Of a stretch of 50,143 nt of DNA, positions 30,276 to 39,985 are shown in pieces (positions within the stretch are counted from its first letter, which is position 1; the number at the start of each line of letters is the position of its first letter). The stretch lies in contig JAFEAS010000027.1 in the NCBI GenBank assembly GCA_018266315.1, forward strand, positions 35,691 through 85,833, given 5' to 3'. The notes beneath the pieces are model-generated. The model saw only the letters and a list, made by a program, of their open reading frames with translations, searched no databases and had not been told where the DNA came from. Source of the stretch: Chloroflexi bacterium SZAS-1 (GTDB lineage Bacteria; Chloroflexota; Chloroflexia; Chloroflexales; Roseiflexaceae). Both the position numbers and the translations under genes were made by a program.

Positions 30276-31700
30276 ATGAACGAGCTGGTATCTGCGGTGC
30301 GCGCGTTCATTGGCGCGCAACATATGATCCGTAGCCGCGCGCCGCTGGTTGTGGCTGTGTCGGGTGGGCCCGATTCGCTGTGCCTGGTGCATATGCTGCG
30401 CGAACTAGCGCCAGGCCTTGGCGTGGCCCTCCATGTTGCGCATCTTGATCACCAGATTCGGGGCGCGGAATCAGCGGCTGAGGCCCGTTTTGTCGCCGAT
30501 CTGGCCCGCGATTGGGGAATACCCGTTACGATTGGCGCAATTGATGTACCAGCACAGGCCGAGCAGCAGCGCACGAACTTGCATGCAGCGGCGCGCGTGG
30601 CACGCTATGGGTTTCTAGCTGAGGTTGCCCAGGCCGTTGGTGCGCAAGCTGTAGCTGTGGCCCACCATGCTGGCGATCAAGCCGAAACAGTGCTGCTGCA
30701 TGCCCTGCGCGGCGCTGGTTCTGAGGGTCTCAGCGGCATGCGCTCGGTGGTGCCCTGGCACAGCTGGGCACCTACCAGCGATGAGCGTGATGGAGCGCTC
30801 CTCATTCGCCCATTACTCCCGCTTGAGCGTTCGGCGATTGACACATATTGCGCCACCCATGGCCTCGCGCCGCGCTACGATCCTTCTAACCTCGATCGTT
30901 CGGCTACGCGCAATCGTATTCGCCACGAACTACTGCCACAGCTGATCGAGTATAATCCGCATATTGTTGCCGCACTTGGCCGCACCGCTAGCATCTGCGC
31001 CGACGAGCACGATTACCTGGCTGCCGCACTTGAGGCCGAATGGCCGCAGCTTGCTACATGCCGTGCAGCTGGTATCGATATCGATGGCGCGGTATGGCGT
31101 GCATTGCACCCGGCGTTACAGCGGCTGGCCTTGCGACAGGCGTATCACATGCTGGTGCGCGGCCCGACGCTTACATTCGAGCAGGTTGAGCAGGCGCGTG
31201 CGCTGGTGCAGGGCGGTGTAGGCGGGCTGCTGCCCCTGCCCGGCGAGGTGATGCTACGGGTAGGTTATGGTGGTAGCTTTACACTTGGTGAGCAGCTGCC
31301 GCCCGACGGCCCTCAATTGCCAGAACAGCAAGCCGCACTGCCTGAACAGGGTATGCTTGCACTAGGCGAGGGATGGGCGCTAGTAATAACGCCAGGGTCG
31401 CATCCGTCCACTCAACAGACGATCTGGCAGCTTCAGCTCGATGCGGGGCGGCTACCTGGGCCGCTGCTTGTACGGCGGCGTAAGCCCGGCGACCGTTTGC
31501 GCCTGGGGGAAGGCCAGGGTAGTCGGCGCGTGCAAGATATACTGGTTGATGCGAAAGTACCGCGCGCGCTCCGTGCTGCCTGGCCGCTGGTTGCAACCGC
31601 TTCGGCGCTGATCTGGGTGGTGGGCGCGCGCGCCGCCGACGAATACCGCGCTGGCCCGGGCTGTAGCCATGTTGTTACGTTGGATGTTGTTCGCGGCTGA
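30276..31700 (+). CDS. tilS: tRNA(Ile)-lysidine synthase
   Basis: The 474-residue protein adds lysine to C34 of the CAU-anticodon tRNA-Ile using ATP, so that it reads AUA codons. The PP-loop SGGPDS is at 29-34, followed by the N-type ATPase core ([42 protein letters not shown]). The C-terminal domain has [31 protein letters not shown] use ATG 30276; a TTG at 30264 is in frame. No clear Shine-Dalgarno site is seen for either, and translation may depend on the upstream gene 33 bases away. tilS-hpt-ftsH is a widely conserved order. Confidence 0.93.
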   Translation: MNELVSAVRAFIGAQHMIRSRAPLVVAVSGGPDSLCLVHMLRELAPGLGVALHVAHLDHQIRGAESAAEARFVADLARDWGIPVTIGAIDVPAQAEQQRTNLHAAARVARYGFLAEVAQAVGAQAVAVAHHAGDQAETVLLHALRGAGSEGLSGMRSVVPWHSWAPTSDERDGALLIRPLLPLERSAIDTYCATHGLAPRYDPSNLDRSATRNRIRHELLPQLIEYNPHIVAALGRTASICADEHDYLAAALEAEWPQLATCRAAGIDIDGAVWRALHPALQRLALRQAYHMLVRGPTLTFEQVEQARALVQGGVGGLLPLPGEVMLRVGYGGSFTLGEQLPPDGPQLPEQQAALPEQGMLALGEGWALVITPGSHPSTQQTIWQLQLDAGRLPGPLLVRRRKPGDRLRLGEGQGSRRVQDILVDAKVPRALRAAWPLVATASALIWVVGARAADEYRAGPGCSHVVTLDVVRG

Positions 31701-31768
31701 GGCGGGCGGCGGCATCAGTATGGGTAAGGGTGGCCGTGTTACATGAATGGAAATGGAGCAGCGCTTGT

Positions 31769-32311
31769 ATGGACCAGGATATTGCCATTATCCTCATTTC
31801 GTCGGAAGAAATTCAGGCCAGAATTCGTGAGTTAGGCCAGCGTATTGCGCAAGACTACGCTGCTTTGGGTGATCTCCTGCTGGTGGGTGTACTCAAGGGC
31901 TGTGTCATGTTCATGGTCGATCTGGCGCGGGCTATTCCGCTGCCGCTGGCAATCGATTTCATTGCTACCTCAAGCTATGGGCATAGCACTGAATCGAGCG
32001 GCGTCGTGCGGTTGCTCAAAGATCTCGATACCGATATTGCGGGGCGTCATGTGCTGATTGTGGAAGATATTATTGACAGCGGCCTGACACTAGAATACCT
32101 CACGAGCCAGCTGCGGCGGCGCAACCCGGCGAGTCTACGCATCTGCTCATTGCTGAACAAGCCCGACCGGCGGGTAGCCGAAGTGCTGGTCGATTACCAG
32201 GGCTTCGATATTCCAAACGAATTTGTCGTGGGCTACGGCCTCGATTATGGCGAGCGCTACCGTAACCTGCCATATATTGGTGTGCTGAAAAAAGAAATCT
32301 ACTCGCACTGA
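31769..32311 (+). CDS. hpt: Hypoxanthine phosphoribosyltransferase
   Basis: The 180-residue enzyme of purine salvage makes IMP or GMP from hypoxanthine or guanine plus PRPP. The PRPP-binding motif [13 protein letters not shown] is at 95-107. [13 protein letters not shown] (about 40-52) and the base-pocket region [22 protein letters not shown] are both standard. ATG 31769 follows GGAG with a 10-base gap and gives the usual length; the frame is open back to 31730. It sits 68 bases after tilS and ahead of ftsH, as in many bacteria. Confidence 0.94.
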   Translation: MDQDIAIILISSEEIQARIRELGQRIAQDYAALGDLLLVGVLKGCVMFMVDLARAIPLPLAIDFIATSSYGHSTESSGVVRLLKDLDTDIAGRHVLIVEDIIDSGLTLEYLTSQLRRRNPASLRICSLLNKPDRRVAEVLVDYQGFDIPNEFVVGYGLDYGERYRNLPYIGVLKKEIYSH

Positions 32312-32415
32312 CTATTTGGCTATCGCGCTTCTCGTGGCCCGCGTCAAGTATTAGCAATGTATTAGAAATACCAAAACTGCGGGCAAGAATGTTGGGAACA
32401 TGTGATCTTGTTACC

Positions 32416-32444
32416 TTGTCGTGGGCGTGCGCGGTTGCTATAAT
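32416..32444 (+). promoter_or_regulatory. Promoter of ftsH
   Basis: TTGTCG (32416-32421), a 17-base spacer and a perfect TATAAT (32439-32444). The predicted leader to the start at 32534 is about 83 bases, so ftsH can be expressed apart from the tilS-hpt run. Confidence 0.7.
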
Positions 32445-32533
32445 GGCGACATTCAACAAGGAGCGAAATAGGTATTTCGCATGGTGTCTGCTAATGAGGA
32501 GCCTGGCTCCTGAGAGGGGAGCGGAACACGACT

Positions 32534-34453
32534 ATGGGTGATAACCGTTGGCTTAAGAATAGCTTTGTCTACCTGATTATTCTGGTAGCCGCACTGGCGC
32601 TATTCTTTAACTACTTCAACAACCAGCAGAGCGCGCAGGAAGAAAAAGGTATTACCGAAGTGATCGCGCTGGCCAAGCAGGGCAAGATCGATAAGATCGA
32701 GCCACAATCGGCAAGCAACGATATCTACTTCACCATGAGAGACAACCCCAAGCAGCGCTATCGCTCGCGGCTTGAGGCCAACGACAGCATTACCGACTTG
32801 CTGGTAAAGTCGGGCGTTGATCCGGCTACCGTGCAGGTGCTGGTGCAGCCTGCCCCAGCCTGGGGCGGCCTCCTGAATATCTTCACGATCTTGCTGCCCG
32901 TGCTGCTGATGATTGGTTTCTTTGTCTTCTTTATGCGCCAGGCGCAGGGTTCGAACAACCAGGCACTTTCGTTTGGGAAGAGCCGGGCGCGCATGTTCTC
33001 GGGCGACAAGCCAACGATTACGTTTGCCGATGTTGCCGGGCAAGAAGAAGCAAAACAGGATTTGACCGAGGTGGTCGAGTTCCTGAAATTCCCAGATAAA
33101 TTTGCCGCCCTTGGCGCGCGTATCCCGCGCGGTGTGCTAATGGTTGGCCCGCCCGGAACCGGTAAAACCTTGCTGTCGCGCGCGGTTGCAGGCGAAGCCG
33201 GTGTACCCTTCTTCTCGATCTCCGGTTCGGAATTCGTTGAAATGTTCGTCGGCGTAGGCGCCAGCCGCGTGCGCGACCTGTTTGATCAGGCCAAGCGCAA
33301 TGCACCGTGTATCGTCTTCATCGACGAAATCGACGCGGTGGGCCGCCAGCGCGGCGCGGGCCTGGGTGGCTCGCACGATGAGCGCGAGCAGACGCTCAAC
33401 CAGATTCTGGTTGAGATGGATGGCTTCGATACCAACACCAACGTGATTGTAATCGCGGCCACCAACCGCCCCGACGTGCTCGATCCAGCGCTGATTCGCC
33501 CCGGCCGCTTCGACCGGCAGGTCATTCTCGATGCGCCAGATGTGAAGGGCCGGATCGCGGTGCTGAAGGTACACACCAAGGGCAAGCCAATCGCCGAAGA
33601 TGTGAACCTTGAAGTGATTGCCCGCCAGACGCCGGGCTTCTCAGGTGCCGATCTGGCGAACGCCGTCAATGAGGCGGCCATTCTGGCAGCGCGGCGCTCG
33701 AAGAAAAAGATTGGTATGGCCGAGCTGCAAGATGCAGTTGAGCGCGTGGCAATGGGTGGCCCTGAGCGCCGCAGCCGCGTAATGACCGAGCGTGAAAAGC
33801 TGATCACAGCGTATCACGAGGCGGGCCACGCAATCGCTGGCGGCGGTATGCCCAAGGCCGATGGCGTGCAGAAAGTGACGATCATTCCGCGCGGCCGTGC
33901 GGGTGGCTACACCCTGTTCCTGCCCGACGAAGATCGGAACTACATGAGCGTGTCGCAGTTCGAGGCACAGCTAGCGGTGGCGCTGGGCGGGCGTGTAGCT
34001 GAAGAGATCGTCTTCGGCGATGTGACGACCGGTGCATCGAGCGACATCACCACGGTTACGCGGATCGCCCGCGCGATGGTGACGCGCTATGGCATGAGCC
34101 CGAAACTTGGCCCGATTGCGTTTGGCGAGAAGGATGAGCTGATCTTCCTTGGTCGCGAAATCAGCGAACAGCGAAACTATGGCGATGATGTTGCCCGTTC
34201 AATCGATGCCGAAGTTCACCGCATTGTTGATGAAGCCTATGGCCGGGCGCGCGAAATCCTTACCATCAATCGCACCGTGCTCAACGATATGTCAAGCGCA
34301 TTGATCGAGTACGAGACGATTGACGGCGAGCGGCTACGCGAATTGATGAGCCGGGTCAAGCAAATTCAGCTGCCCGAGCCGCATGTCAACGGTAATGGCA
34401 ATGGCAGCGCGCCAACAACGCCGCTGGTGGATGTGCCCAATACCATCGCTTAG
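32534..34453 (+). CDS. ftsH: ATP-dependent membrane zinc protease FtsH
   Basis: The 639-residue protein is an AAA protease that degrades damaged membrane proteins and short-lived regulators as a hexamer in the inner membrane. Two membrane helices (about 11-27 and 112-133) enclose a small outer domain. The AAA domain has Walker A GPPGTGKT (205-212), Walker B VFIDEID (261-267) and the second region of homology (about 308-328). The zinc site is HEAGH (428-432), with a downstream acidic ligand in the [14 protein letters not shown] region. The length is typical. ATG 32534 has GGGGAG upstream. It has its own promoter and a strong terminator. Confidence 0.97.
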   Translation: MGDNRWLKNSFVYLIILVAALALFFNYFNNQQSAQEEKGITEVIALAKQGKIDKIEPQSASNDIYFTMRDNPKQRYRSRLEANDSITDLLVKSGVDPATVQVLVQPAPAWGGLLNIFTILLPVLLMIGFFVFFMRQAQGSNNQALSFGKSRARMFSGDKPTITFADVAGQEEAKQDLTEVVEFLKFPDKFAALGARIPRGVLMVGPPGTGKTLLSRAVAGEAGVPFFSISGSEFVEMFVGVGASRVRDLFDQAKRNAPCIVFIDEIDAVGRQRGAGLGGSHDEREQTLNQILVEMDGFDTNTNVIVIAATNRPDVLDPALIRPGRFDRQVILDAPDVKGRIAVLKVHTKGKPIAEDVNLEVIARQTPGFSGADLANAVNEAAILAARRSKKKIGMAELQDAVERVAMGGPERRSRVMTEREKLITAYHEAGHAIAGGGMPKADGVQKVTIIPRGRAGGYTLFLPDEDRNYMSVSQFEAQLAVALGGRVAEEIVFGDVTTGASSDITTVTRIARAMVTRYGMSPKLGPIAFGEKDELIFLGREISEQRNYGDDVARSIDAEVHRIVDEAYGRAREILTINRTVLNDMSSALIEYETIDGERLRELMSRVKQIQLPEPHVNGNGNGSAPTTPLVDVPNTIA

Positions 34454-34474
34454 CGTCATCTGCTCAATATCCGG

Positions 34475-34510
34475 CCGGGGCGCTGCGTACAGCGCCCCGG
34501 TTGCTTGTTT
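34475..34510 (+). terminator. Terminator of ftsH
   Basis: An 11-bp GC-rich stem (34475-34485 with 34490-34500, loop CGTA) is followed by TTGCTTGTTT. It begins 21 bases after the ftsH stop. Confidence 0.85.
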
Positions 34511-34534
34511 ACGGCAAACCGCCTGTGCTATAAT
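34505..34534 (+). promoter_or_regulatory. Promoter of yebC
   Basis: TTGTTT (34505-34510), 18 bases and a perfect TATAAT (34529-34534). The -35 lies in the T-tract of the ftsH terminator. The leader to 34569 would be about 28 bases. Confidence 0.6.
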
Positions 34535-34568
34535 AGCGCCAGCGAAACAACCACAGGAGGCGTGTGTT

Positions 34569-35330
34569 ATGTCCGGCCACTCGAAATGGCATTCGATTCG
34601 TCGCTCAAAAGGTATTCTTGATCAAAAGCGTGGGCAGCTGTTTACTAAGCTGGCGCGTGATATTACGATTGCAGCGCGCGAAGGAGGCAGCGGCGACCCC
34701 GACGGTAATTTCCGGCTGCGCATTGCGGTCGATAAAGCGAAATCTAGCAATATGCCCGCCGATAACATCCAGCGCGCCATTGATCGCGGCCTGGGGAAGG
34801 GTGGCGAGGCCAAGCTCGAAGAGATATACTACGAGGGCTATGCCCCGGGCGGCGTGGCACTTATGGTTGAAACCGCTACCGATAACCGCAACCGCACGAA
34901 TTCGGAAGTACGTGCGGCCTTCACCAAAGCAGGCGGTAACCCGGGCGAGCCTGGCTCGGTCGGCTGGATGTTCAAGACCAAAGGGCTGATTACGGTCGAT
35001 ATGACCGTGAAGAAGCTCGACCCCGACGAGGTGATGTTAACGGCGATCGATGCTGGTGCCGATGATGTCGAGATTGGCGATGAAAGCATCGAGGTGTACA
35101 CCGAATTCCAGCAGCTCGCCGCTGTGCGCCAGGCCCTTTTAGCGGCTGGGTTGCCGCTCTCAGGTGCTGAGAAGACAATGATTGCCACCACGACGGTTAA
35201 ACCCGAGCTTGAGGAAGGGCTGCGCGTGATGCGCCTGATTGAGAAGCTCGAAGACCTGGATGATGTTCAGAAGGTGTATAGCAATCTCGAAGTTTCCGAC
35301 GAACTTGCCGAGCAGTTTGCCAACCAGTAG
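34569..35330 (+). CDS. yebC: YebC/PmpR/TACO1-family protein
   Basis: The 253-residue protein opens with the invariant family start [15 protein letters not shown] and continues with [49 protein letters not shown] and [17 protein letters not shown]. Members act in translation (easing ribosome stalling, like mitochondrial TACO1), and some were described as transcription regulators. ATG 34569 with GGAGG 8 bases upstream is certain; the frame is open back to 34383, but that part overlaps ftsH. ruvC follows, an order seen in many bacteria. Confidence 0.95.
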   Translation: MSGHSKWHSIRRSKGILDQKRGQLFTKLARDITIAAREGGSGDPDGNFRLRIAVDKAKSSNMPADNIQRAIDRGLGKGGEAKLEEIYYEGYAPGGVALMVETATDNRNRTNSEVRAAFTKAGGNPGEPGSVGWMFKTKGLITVDMTVKKLDPDEVMLTAIDAGADDVEIGDESIEVYTEFQQLAAVRQALLAAGLPLSGAEKTMIATTTVKPELEEGLRVMRLIEKLEDLDDVQKVYSNLEVSDELAEQFANQ

Positions 35331-35358
35331 CACTACGCGCTGCGCCACAATCCGTAAG

Positions 35359-35397
35359 AACCGAGGGCTGGCTGCCGTACAGCTGGTTCTCGGTTTT
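35359..35397 (+). terminator. Likely terminator of yebC
   Basis: A 16-bp RNA stem with four G-U pairs (35359-35374 with 35380-35395, loop CCGTA) is followed by a short TTTT-containing end. It lies 29 bases after the yebC stop. Its outer part (AACCGAG/CTCGGTT) resembles the right arm of the insertion in the kinase gene. Confidence 0.6.
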
Positions 35398-35456
35398 CGC
35401 TTCGTTGGTAGCCATAGCGTGGCATCTACCATCTTGCTACGCCGAAAGGGCATAGT

Positions 35457-35957
35457 ATGCGCACACTAGGTATCGACCCTGGCACGGCGATTATGGGCTG
35501 GGGGTTTATCGATGAGCAGAGCGGCACACCAACCCTGGTCGATTGCGGCGCACTCACGACCCCAGCCGGGTTGCCGCAGCAGGAACGCCTACTTACGCTC
35601 TACAATGGGTTGCAGGCATTGGTACAAAAATACCAGCCGCAGGCCGCCGCAATCGAGGAGCTATTCTTCGGCAAAAATGTGAATACTGCTATTCACGTTG
35701 GGCAGGCGCGTGGTGTAGCGCTGCTGGTGCTGGCCCAAGCGCAGGTGCCAATCTATGAGTATAAGCCGCTCTCGGTTAAACAGGCGGTGGCCGGGTATGG
35801 CGGTGCCGACAAAAAGCAGATGCAGGAAATGGTGCGTATGACGCTCAAGCTGCCGGCCGTGATTAAGCCCGATGATGCCGCCGATGCCGTTGCCATTGCG
35901 ATCTGCCACGCCTACACCGCACCGATGTTGCAGCGCATTGCCGAAACCCGCCGCTAA
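35457..35957 (+). CDS. ruvC: Holliday junction resolvase RuvC
   Basis: The 166-residue protein is a dimeric endonuclease that cuts Holliday junctions made by RuvAB during recombination repair. Catalytic acids can be placed at D7 (LGIDPGTAIMGWG), E67 (AAIEELFFGKN), D140 and D143 (KPDDAADAVAIAICH). The length matches the family. The start ATG 35457 has AAAGGG upstream. ruvA and ruvB are not in this window. Confidence 0.95.
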   Translation: MRTLGIDPGTAIMGWGFIDEQSGTPTLVDCGALTTPAGLPQQERLLTLYNGLQALVQKYQPQAAAIEELFFGKNVNTAIHVGQARGVALLVLAQAQVPIYEYKPLSVKQAVAGYGGADKKQMQEMVRMTLKLPAVIKPDDAADAVAIAICHAYTAPMLQRIAETRR

Positions 35958-36100
35958 TAGCGGTTTATAGCCTGTGGAAAGGAAGCTGCAACTCGCGCCG
36001 TGCGAAAAATGCTTGCCAATTCACGCGCCACTGTAGTGCGGTAACTCTTCTCCAATGGTTAAACCCCTTTCGTCGTTATGAGAAGCGTAAAAGATAGCCC

Positions 36101-36129
36101 TTGAAACGGGGCGCATTTTGTGCTATAGT
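36101..36129 (+). promoter_or_regulatory. Promoter of the sigma factor gene
   Basis: TTGAAA (36101-36106), a 17-base spacer and TATAGT (36124-36129). The start codon at 36177 is about 48 bases away. Confidence 0.75.
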
Positions 36130-36176
36130 ATACTTTGCATAACATGAAAAAGCCGTCTTGATAGAAAGCCGGACCA

Positions 36177-37304
36177 GTGAACGATACACTCGATCTGCTG
36201 TTGTCTTCGGCCCGCGTACAGCGGCACCACGCACTGGATGTTGCATACGACACTACCTCGCTTCCCGATTACGCACTTGCTCCCGCTCCCGAACCGGCCA
36301 CGCTTTCTAATACCCTTACTCCCGTTGATGATGCGTTGCCCGAGCACATTCTGGCAGCTGGCGATGTCCTCGATGCCGATCTGGACCAGCAAGGAATTGC
36401 CGCTGATGACCCGATCCGCATTTACTTGCGCGAAATTGGCCGCGTCAGCCTGCTAAGCTCGCAGGAAGAGCAAGCCCTTGCCCAGCAGGTTGAGCTTGGC
36501 GAACAGGCCGACCTATATCTGGAGCGTAATGAGTGTACCCCCGATGAGCGCCCACAGCTGCTGCGTTATTCATGCGAGGGCCGTGCAGCGCGTGAACACC
36601 TGATTCAAGCGAATTTGCGGCTGGTGGTTTCAATTGCAAAGAAGTACCTCGGGCGCGGCCTCTCATTTCTCGATTTAATACAAGAGGGTAATCTTGGCCT
36701 GATGCGCGCCGCCGAGAAGTTCGATTACCATCGCGGCTTTAAGTTTTCCACCTACGCCACCTGGTGGATTCGCCAGGCAATTACCCGGGCAATAGCCGAC
36801 CAGAGTCGCACCATCCGGCTGCCAGTGCACGTGGGCGAAACGATTAACCGGGTGATGCGCACCACTAATCGGCTTCAACAGTCGATGGAGCAGGATCCCA
36901 CCCCCGACCAAGTGGCCGATGAGCTAGGGATTTCGCCGGAGAAGGTTCGGCGCGTACTGTCCGTATCGCGCCAGACCATATCGCTCGAATCGCCGGTTGG
37001 TACCGAAAGCGATGCGGTGCTGGGCGATTTTGTTGAAGACAAGGCTGGTGCAGCACCGCTTGAGCAGGCCGCCCAGCACCTGCTGCGCGAACAGCTCGAC
37101 ATTGCCTTACAGAAGCTGCCCGAGCGCGAGCGGCGCATTATTCAGCTGCGCTATGGCCTGGCCGATGGCCAATACCGCACACTAGAGGAAGTTGGCCGCG
37201 AGTTTGGTATCACCCGCGAGCGCATCCGCCAGATCGAGGCGCGCGTGCTGCGGAAGCTGCGCCACCCCTACTATGGCCGCCACCTGCGCGGCTACCTCGA
37301 ATAA
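36177..37304 (+). CDS. Sigma-70 family RNA polymerase sigma factor, primary (RpoD/SigA) type
   Basis: The 375-residue protein begins at GTG 36177. Region 1.2 is about 75-108 ([18 protein letters not shown]). Region 2 is about 140-210 and carries the full core-binding and -10 recognition sequence ([32 protein letters not shown]). Region 3 is about 220-295. Region 4 is about 303-365 with the -35 recognition helix ([20 protein letters not shown]). There is no long acidic region 1.1 of the E. coli kind; the first 70 residues are acidic and low in conservation. It may be the main sigma factor or a group 2 relative; without the rest of the genome this cannot be settled. It has its own promoter and terminator. 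Confidence 0.92.
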   Translation: MNDTLDLLLSSARVQRHHALDVAYDTTSLPDYALAPAPEPATLSNTLTPVDDALPEHILAAGDVLDADLDQQGIAADDPIRIYLREIGRVSLLSSQEEQALAQQVELGEQADLYLERNECTPDERPQLLRYSCEGRAAREHLIQANLRLVVSIAKKYLGRGLSFLDLIQEGNLGLMRAAEKFDYHRGFKFSTYATWWIRQAITRAIADQSRTIRLPVHVGETINRVMRTTNRLQQSMEQDPTPDQVADELGISPEKVRRVLSVSRQTISLESPVGTESDAVLGDFVEDKAGAAPLEQAAQHLLREQLDIALQKLPERERRIIQLRYGLADGQYRTLEEVGREFGITRERIRQIEARVLRKLRHPYYGRHLRGYLE

Positions 37305-37341
37305 GCTTCTTCTCTTCGCGGAACGTTACTGCTGCGTGGGC

Positions 37342-37386
37342 TGCGGCGATGGTGGTGCTTAACACAACCATCGCCGCAAGCTTTTT
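37342..37386 (+). terminator. Terminator of the sigma factor gene
   Basis: A 12-bp stem (37342-37353 with 37367-37378) is followed by AGC and TTTTT. It lies 38 bases after the stop and touches the end of the convergent DUF3307 gene. Confidence 0.8.
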
Positions 37387-38062
37387 ACCTCATTAAGGCG
37401 AGGAGTGTGCCCATACTTGCACCAACCGCGAGCACTGTCAGCATACCGGCGGGCATATCGAGTGGGTGGTTCGATTGCGGGTGCCGAGCCAGCACCACCA
37501 TGCCCATCAGTGTTGCAGGAAACGCCACCAGCCCGCCAAACACCGTGATTGACACCACTGAGATGCCCGCAAGCACGCTGCGCAGCCGCGCCCCGCCCGA
37601 GAGTGCCGCATTCGCGGCATTTGGGTCGAGCCAGATCATCGCACCTATGGGGGTGGCAAAGGCAGCAACGACGTAGGCCGCGCCATAGAGTGCAAATAAT
37701 CCATAGGGTGAAGCCTGTACTCCCCACATGCTGCCTGGAGTGAGCATTGCGCTTAATACTACGACGATTGTCGTCAGGTGAATGATTTGATCAAGCAGGA
37801 ATGGCACGATCGGTGGGCCGGGAATGACGTGCCCATAATGCACTTTCCACCAGTCGGCGGCGAAATGCACCAGGGTAATTATGAGCATTGCTGGTATGAG
37901 CGCACTCGTGGCATAATCCAGTAGCGGTAGCGCCAGCATGCACAGCAGCACAATGCCACAATGAATGAGTAGCCCATCCAGGTGCCGTTTGCGCATCACC
38001 AGCCAGTAGGGTTGCAATACAAAATCGGCGACGAGGTGGACACATAAGAACAGATAGAGCAT
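37385..38062 (-). CDS. DUF3307 family membrane protein
   Basis: The protein has 225 residues and about six hydrophobic helices. The start HLVADFVLQPYWLVMRKR and the later HFAADWWKVHYG are typical of DUF3307, a family of unknown function often found beside regulators. GAAGGAG precedes ATG 38062. A second short hydrophobic stretch near the end (AGMLTVLAVGASMGTLLALM) completes the protein. The Crp/Fnr gene ends 51 bases upstream on the same strand, so the two may share a transcript. Confidence 0.85.
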   Translation of the reverse strand: MLYLFLCVHLVADFVLQPYWLVMRKRHLDGLLIHCGIVLLCMLALPLLDYATSALIPAMLIITLVHFAADWWKVHYGHVIPGPPIVPFLLDQIIHLTTIVVVLSAMLTPGSMWGVQASPYGLFALYGAAYVVAAFATPIGAMIWLDPNAANAALSGGARLRSVLAGISVVSITVFGGLVAFPATLMGMVVLARHPQSNHPLDMPAGMLTVLAVGASMGTLLALMR

Positions 38063-38113
38063 CGTGCTTCTCCTTCGTTTTTGTAAACAATGCTCAGGCC
38101 GACACTGCGCGGG

Positions 38114-38791
38114 CTACCCATCTGTTGCGAGCTGGTCGAGGTTGAGCACGCTTACGTGCGCGCGCTCGACACGAATGAAGCCCTGTTCACGCAAATGGGC
38201 CAGCACACGGTTCACCGTCTCGCGCGTGGTGCCCGAGAGGCTAGCCAGGTCGTCCTGGGTCAGGTGCAGGTCGATGCGGATAACGCCGCCGTCGGCAATG
38301 CCGTAGCGCGCGGCCAGCCCCAGCAGCTGCCGCACCACGCGCTGCGAGGCCGACATATTGGCTAGCTGGTTGGCAATCGCGTTGCTCTGGCGCAGGCGCA
38401 GCGTCAGCACCTCTAACACCGAGGCGGCGATCGGCGGGCAGGCGTTGATGGCGTGCAGAAAGGCGGCGCGCTGCAGGCTGAGCGTGGTTGTGCGGCACAT
38501 GGCCTCGGCGCTGGCCGCGCGCGGCTGCCCATCCAACAGGGCCATTTCGCCAAAGAAATCGCCCTCGCGGAACATGGTTACTGTCAGCTCTTGCCCGGCC
38601 TCGCTGGTGGTGTAAATGCGCACCTGCCCGGCGACGATGATATACAGCGTACTGCCAACACTGCCTTCATGAAAAATAATGTCGCCGCGCTGAAAGGTTT
38701 GCGTGCTGACGCTGCGTGCCAATAAGGCAAGCTGGGCAGCGTCGAGGCGGGAAAAGACGCTCACGCGGTTGAGTAAGTCGAGCTTGTTCAT
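38114..38791 (-). CDS. Crp/Fnr family transcriptional regulator
   Basis: The 225-residue protein starts at ATG 38791 behind GGAGG; the frame extends further upstream, but that part has no ribosome site. A cyclic-nucleotide-binding fold (about 8-125) holds DFFGEMALLDGQPRAASAEA, and a winged HTH follows (about 165-215, LTQDDLASLSGTTRETVNRVL). In true cAMP receptors the phosphate-binding cassette has Arg followed by Ser or Thr; here it is R-A-A-S, so cAMP binding is doubtful. No Cys cluster of the FNR kind is seen. It is divergent from the metallophosphoesterase gene, a possible target. Confidence 0.92.
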   Translation of the reverse strand: MNKLDLLNRVSVFSRLDAAQLALLARSVSTQTFQRGDIIFHEGSVGSTLYIIVAGQVRIYTTSEAGQELTVTMFREGDFFGEMALLDGQPRAASAEAMCRTTTLSLQRAAFLHAINACPPIAASVLEVLTLRLRQSNAIANQLANMSASQRVVRQLLGLAARYGIADGGVIRIDLHLTQDDLASLSGTTRETVNRVLAHLREQGFIRVERAHVSVLNLDQLATDG

Positions 38792-38827
38792 TGTGCCTCC
38801 CGCGGTGAAGAATGACGCGACACTGCC

Positions 38828-38833
38828 ATTATA
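38828..38833 (-). promoter_or_regulatory. Possible -10 element of the Crp/Fnr gene
   Basis: A perfect TATAAT is read on the minus strand, 37 bases before the start at 38791. No good -35 sits at the right distance, which could fit an activator-dependent or weak promoter. Confidence 0.4.
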
Positions 38834-38901
38834 GGCTGGCAGAGCATTTGCGACTATGATGTTTATCACGCAGGGAGACGATTGCCACAGCAGGCGCGCG
38901 T

Positions 38902-38930
38902 TTGGCAATCATCCGCGCCTCTGGTATCAT
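38902..38930 (+). promoter_or_regulatory. Promoter of the metallophosphoesterase gene, implying a leaderless transcript
   Basis: TTGGCA (38902-38907), a 17-base spacer and TATCAT (38925-38930). The ATG at 38937 is only seven bases past the -10, where transcription should start, so the message would have no leader. No Shine-Dalgarno site is visible before this ATG. Confidence 0.6.
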
Positions 38931-38936
38931 AGCGCG

Positions 38937-39698
38937 ATGATTTGGACGATCTCCGACCTGCATCTTTCTGCGGCCAAGCCGAAACCCATGGATATTTTCG
39001 GCGAGCGCTGGAAGCAGCACCCGCAGCGCATCGCCGCGGCCTGGCGCGAGCGTGTGCGCCCTGACGATACCGTGCTAATCGCTGGCGATATTTCGTGGGC
39101 GCTCAAGCTGCCCGAGGCGCTGCCCGATTTACACTGGATCGCCGCGCTGCCGGGGAATAAGGTGCTCTCGCGCGGTAATCACGATTACTGGTGGGAAAGC
39201 GCGGGCCGCGTGCGCCGCCAGCTGCCGCCAACCCTGGCGGTGGTGCAAGGCGATGCGCTCGATCTGGGTGAGATAGTGGTGTGCGGCACACGCGGCTGGA
39301 TCACCCCCGACACCCCCGGCTTCAAGCCCAGTGAAGACGAAACTGTCTACAAACGCGAGCTCATCCGGCTTGATCTGGCATTGCAGGCGGCCCAGCGCCT
39401 GGCGGGGGGCAGCAAACCAATTCTTGTGATGTTCCACTACCCGCCCTTCCTCGATCATAAGCCCACTGAGTTTGCGCGCAAAATCAGTGCTGCCGGGGCC
39501 GCGGTGTGTATCTATGGGCACCTGCACCGCCCGCACGATTGGGCCATGGCGACCCAGGGCTGCGTCGATGGCGTGTACTACCAGCTCACCTCGTGCGATT
39601 ACCTCGGCTTTGGGCCGGTGGCGGTGCGTGGCCTCGATCGCGCCGCTGCGCCTGCCCCTACGCTTAACCCCAACGAAGAAGCCCAACAATCATCCTAA
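38937..39698 (+). CDS. Calcineurin-like metallophosphoesterase
   Basis: The 253-residue protein begins MIWTISDLHLS (metal ligands D7 and H9), then GDISWA, GNHDYWWES, HYPPFLD and GHLHRPHDWA: the five signature blocks of the two-metal phosphoesterase fold. The substrate is unknown; close relatives are often annotated only as phosphohydrolases. The start at ATG 38937 fits the family N-terminus exactly. The frame is open back to 38856, but that region covers the promoter. Translation is probably leaderless. Confidence 0.9.
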   Translation: MIWTISDLHLSAAKPKPMDIFGERWKQHPQRIAAAWRERVRPDDTVLIAGDISWALKLPEALPDLHWIAALPGNKVLSRGNHDYWWESAGRVRRQLPPTLAVVQGDALDLGEIVVCGTRGWITPDTPGFKPSEDETVYKRELIRLDLALQAAQRLAGGSKPILVMFHYPPFLDHKPTEFARKISAAGAAVCIYGHLHRPHDWAMATQGCVDGVYYQLTSCDYLGFGPVAVRGLDRAAAPAPTLNPNEEAQQSS

Positions 39699-39870
39699 CG
39701 GCTTGGTTTTGTCAGTGGCATCAGGCTGATCGGCCATCACATTGTGTACGATCTTTTCAGGCTAGCGCAGAAAAATCGCGCACACATACTCACGAAAACA
39801 CCACTCTGCCGAGGGTTCCACCTATCAGCCGTGTAGGCAAATAAGTATAGCAAATTCGTTCTAAATTTAA

Positions 39871-39899
39871 TGGACAAAACCGCGTTTTAGCGGTATACT
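39871..39899 (+). promoter_or_regulatory. Promoter of gyrA
   Basis: TGGACA (39871-39876), a 17-base spacer and TATACT (39894-39899). The leader of about 80 bases contains a 7-bp hairpin (39944-39950 with 39957-39963, loop TTCTAG) and ends with GGAGG at 39977-39981. Confidence 0.75.
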
Positions 39900-39985
39900 A
39901 TGCAGAGAATCGAGACGTGCGAAGAGTACGAGTTTTTGTCAGACGGCGGCTTCTAGGCCGCCGCTGATCGCGTTTTGGAGGCACC

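Noticed and set aside
34383..34568. N-terminal extension of YebC reaching into ftsH
   Set aside because: The invariant family start lies at 34569, right after GGAGG; the extension is ftsH sequence in another frame.
36177..37304. The sigma factor as target of the RsbW-like kinase
   Set aside because: It is of primary type, lies about 10 kb away on the other strand, and has its own promoter and terminator; nothing links them.
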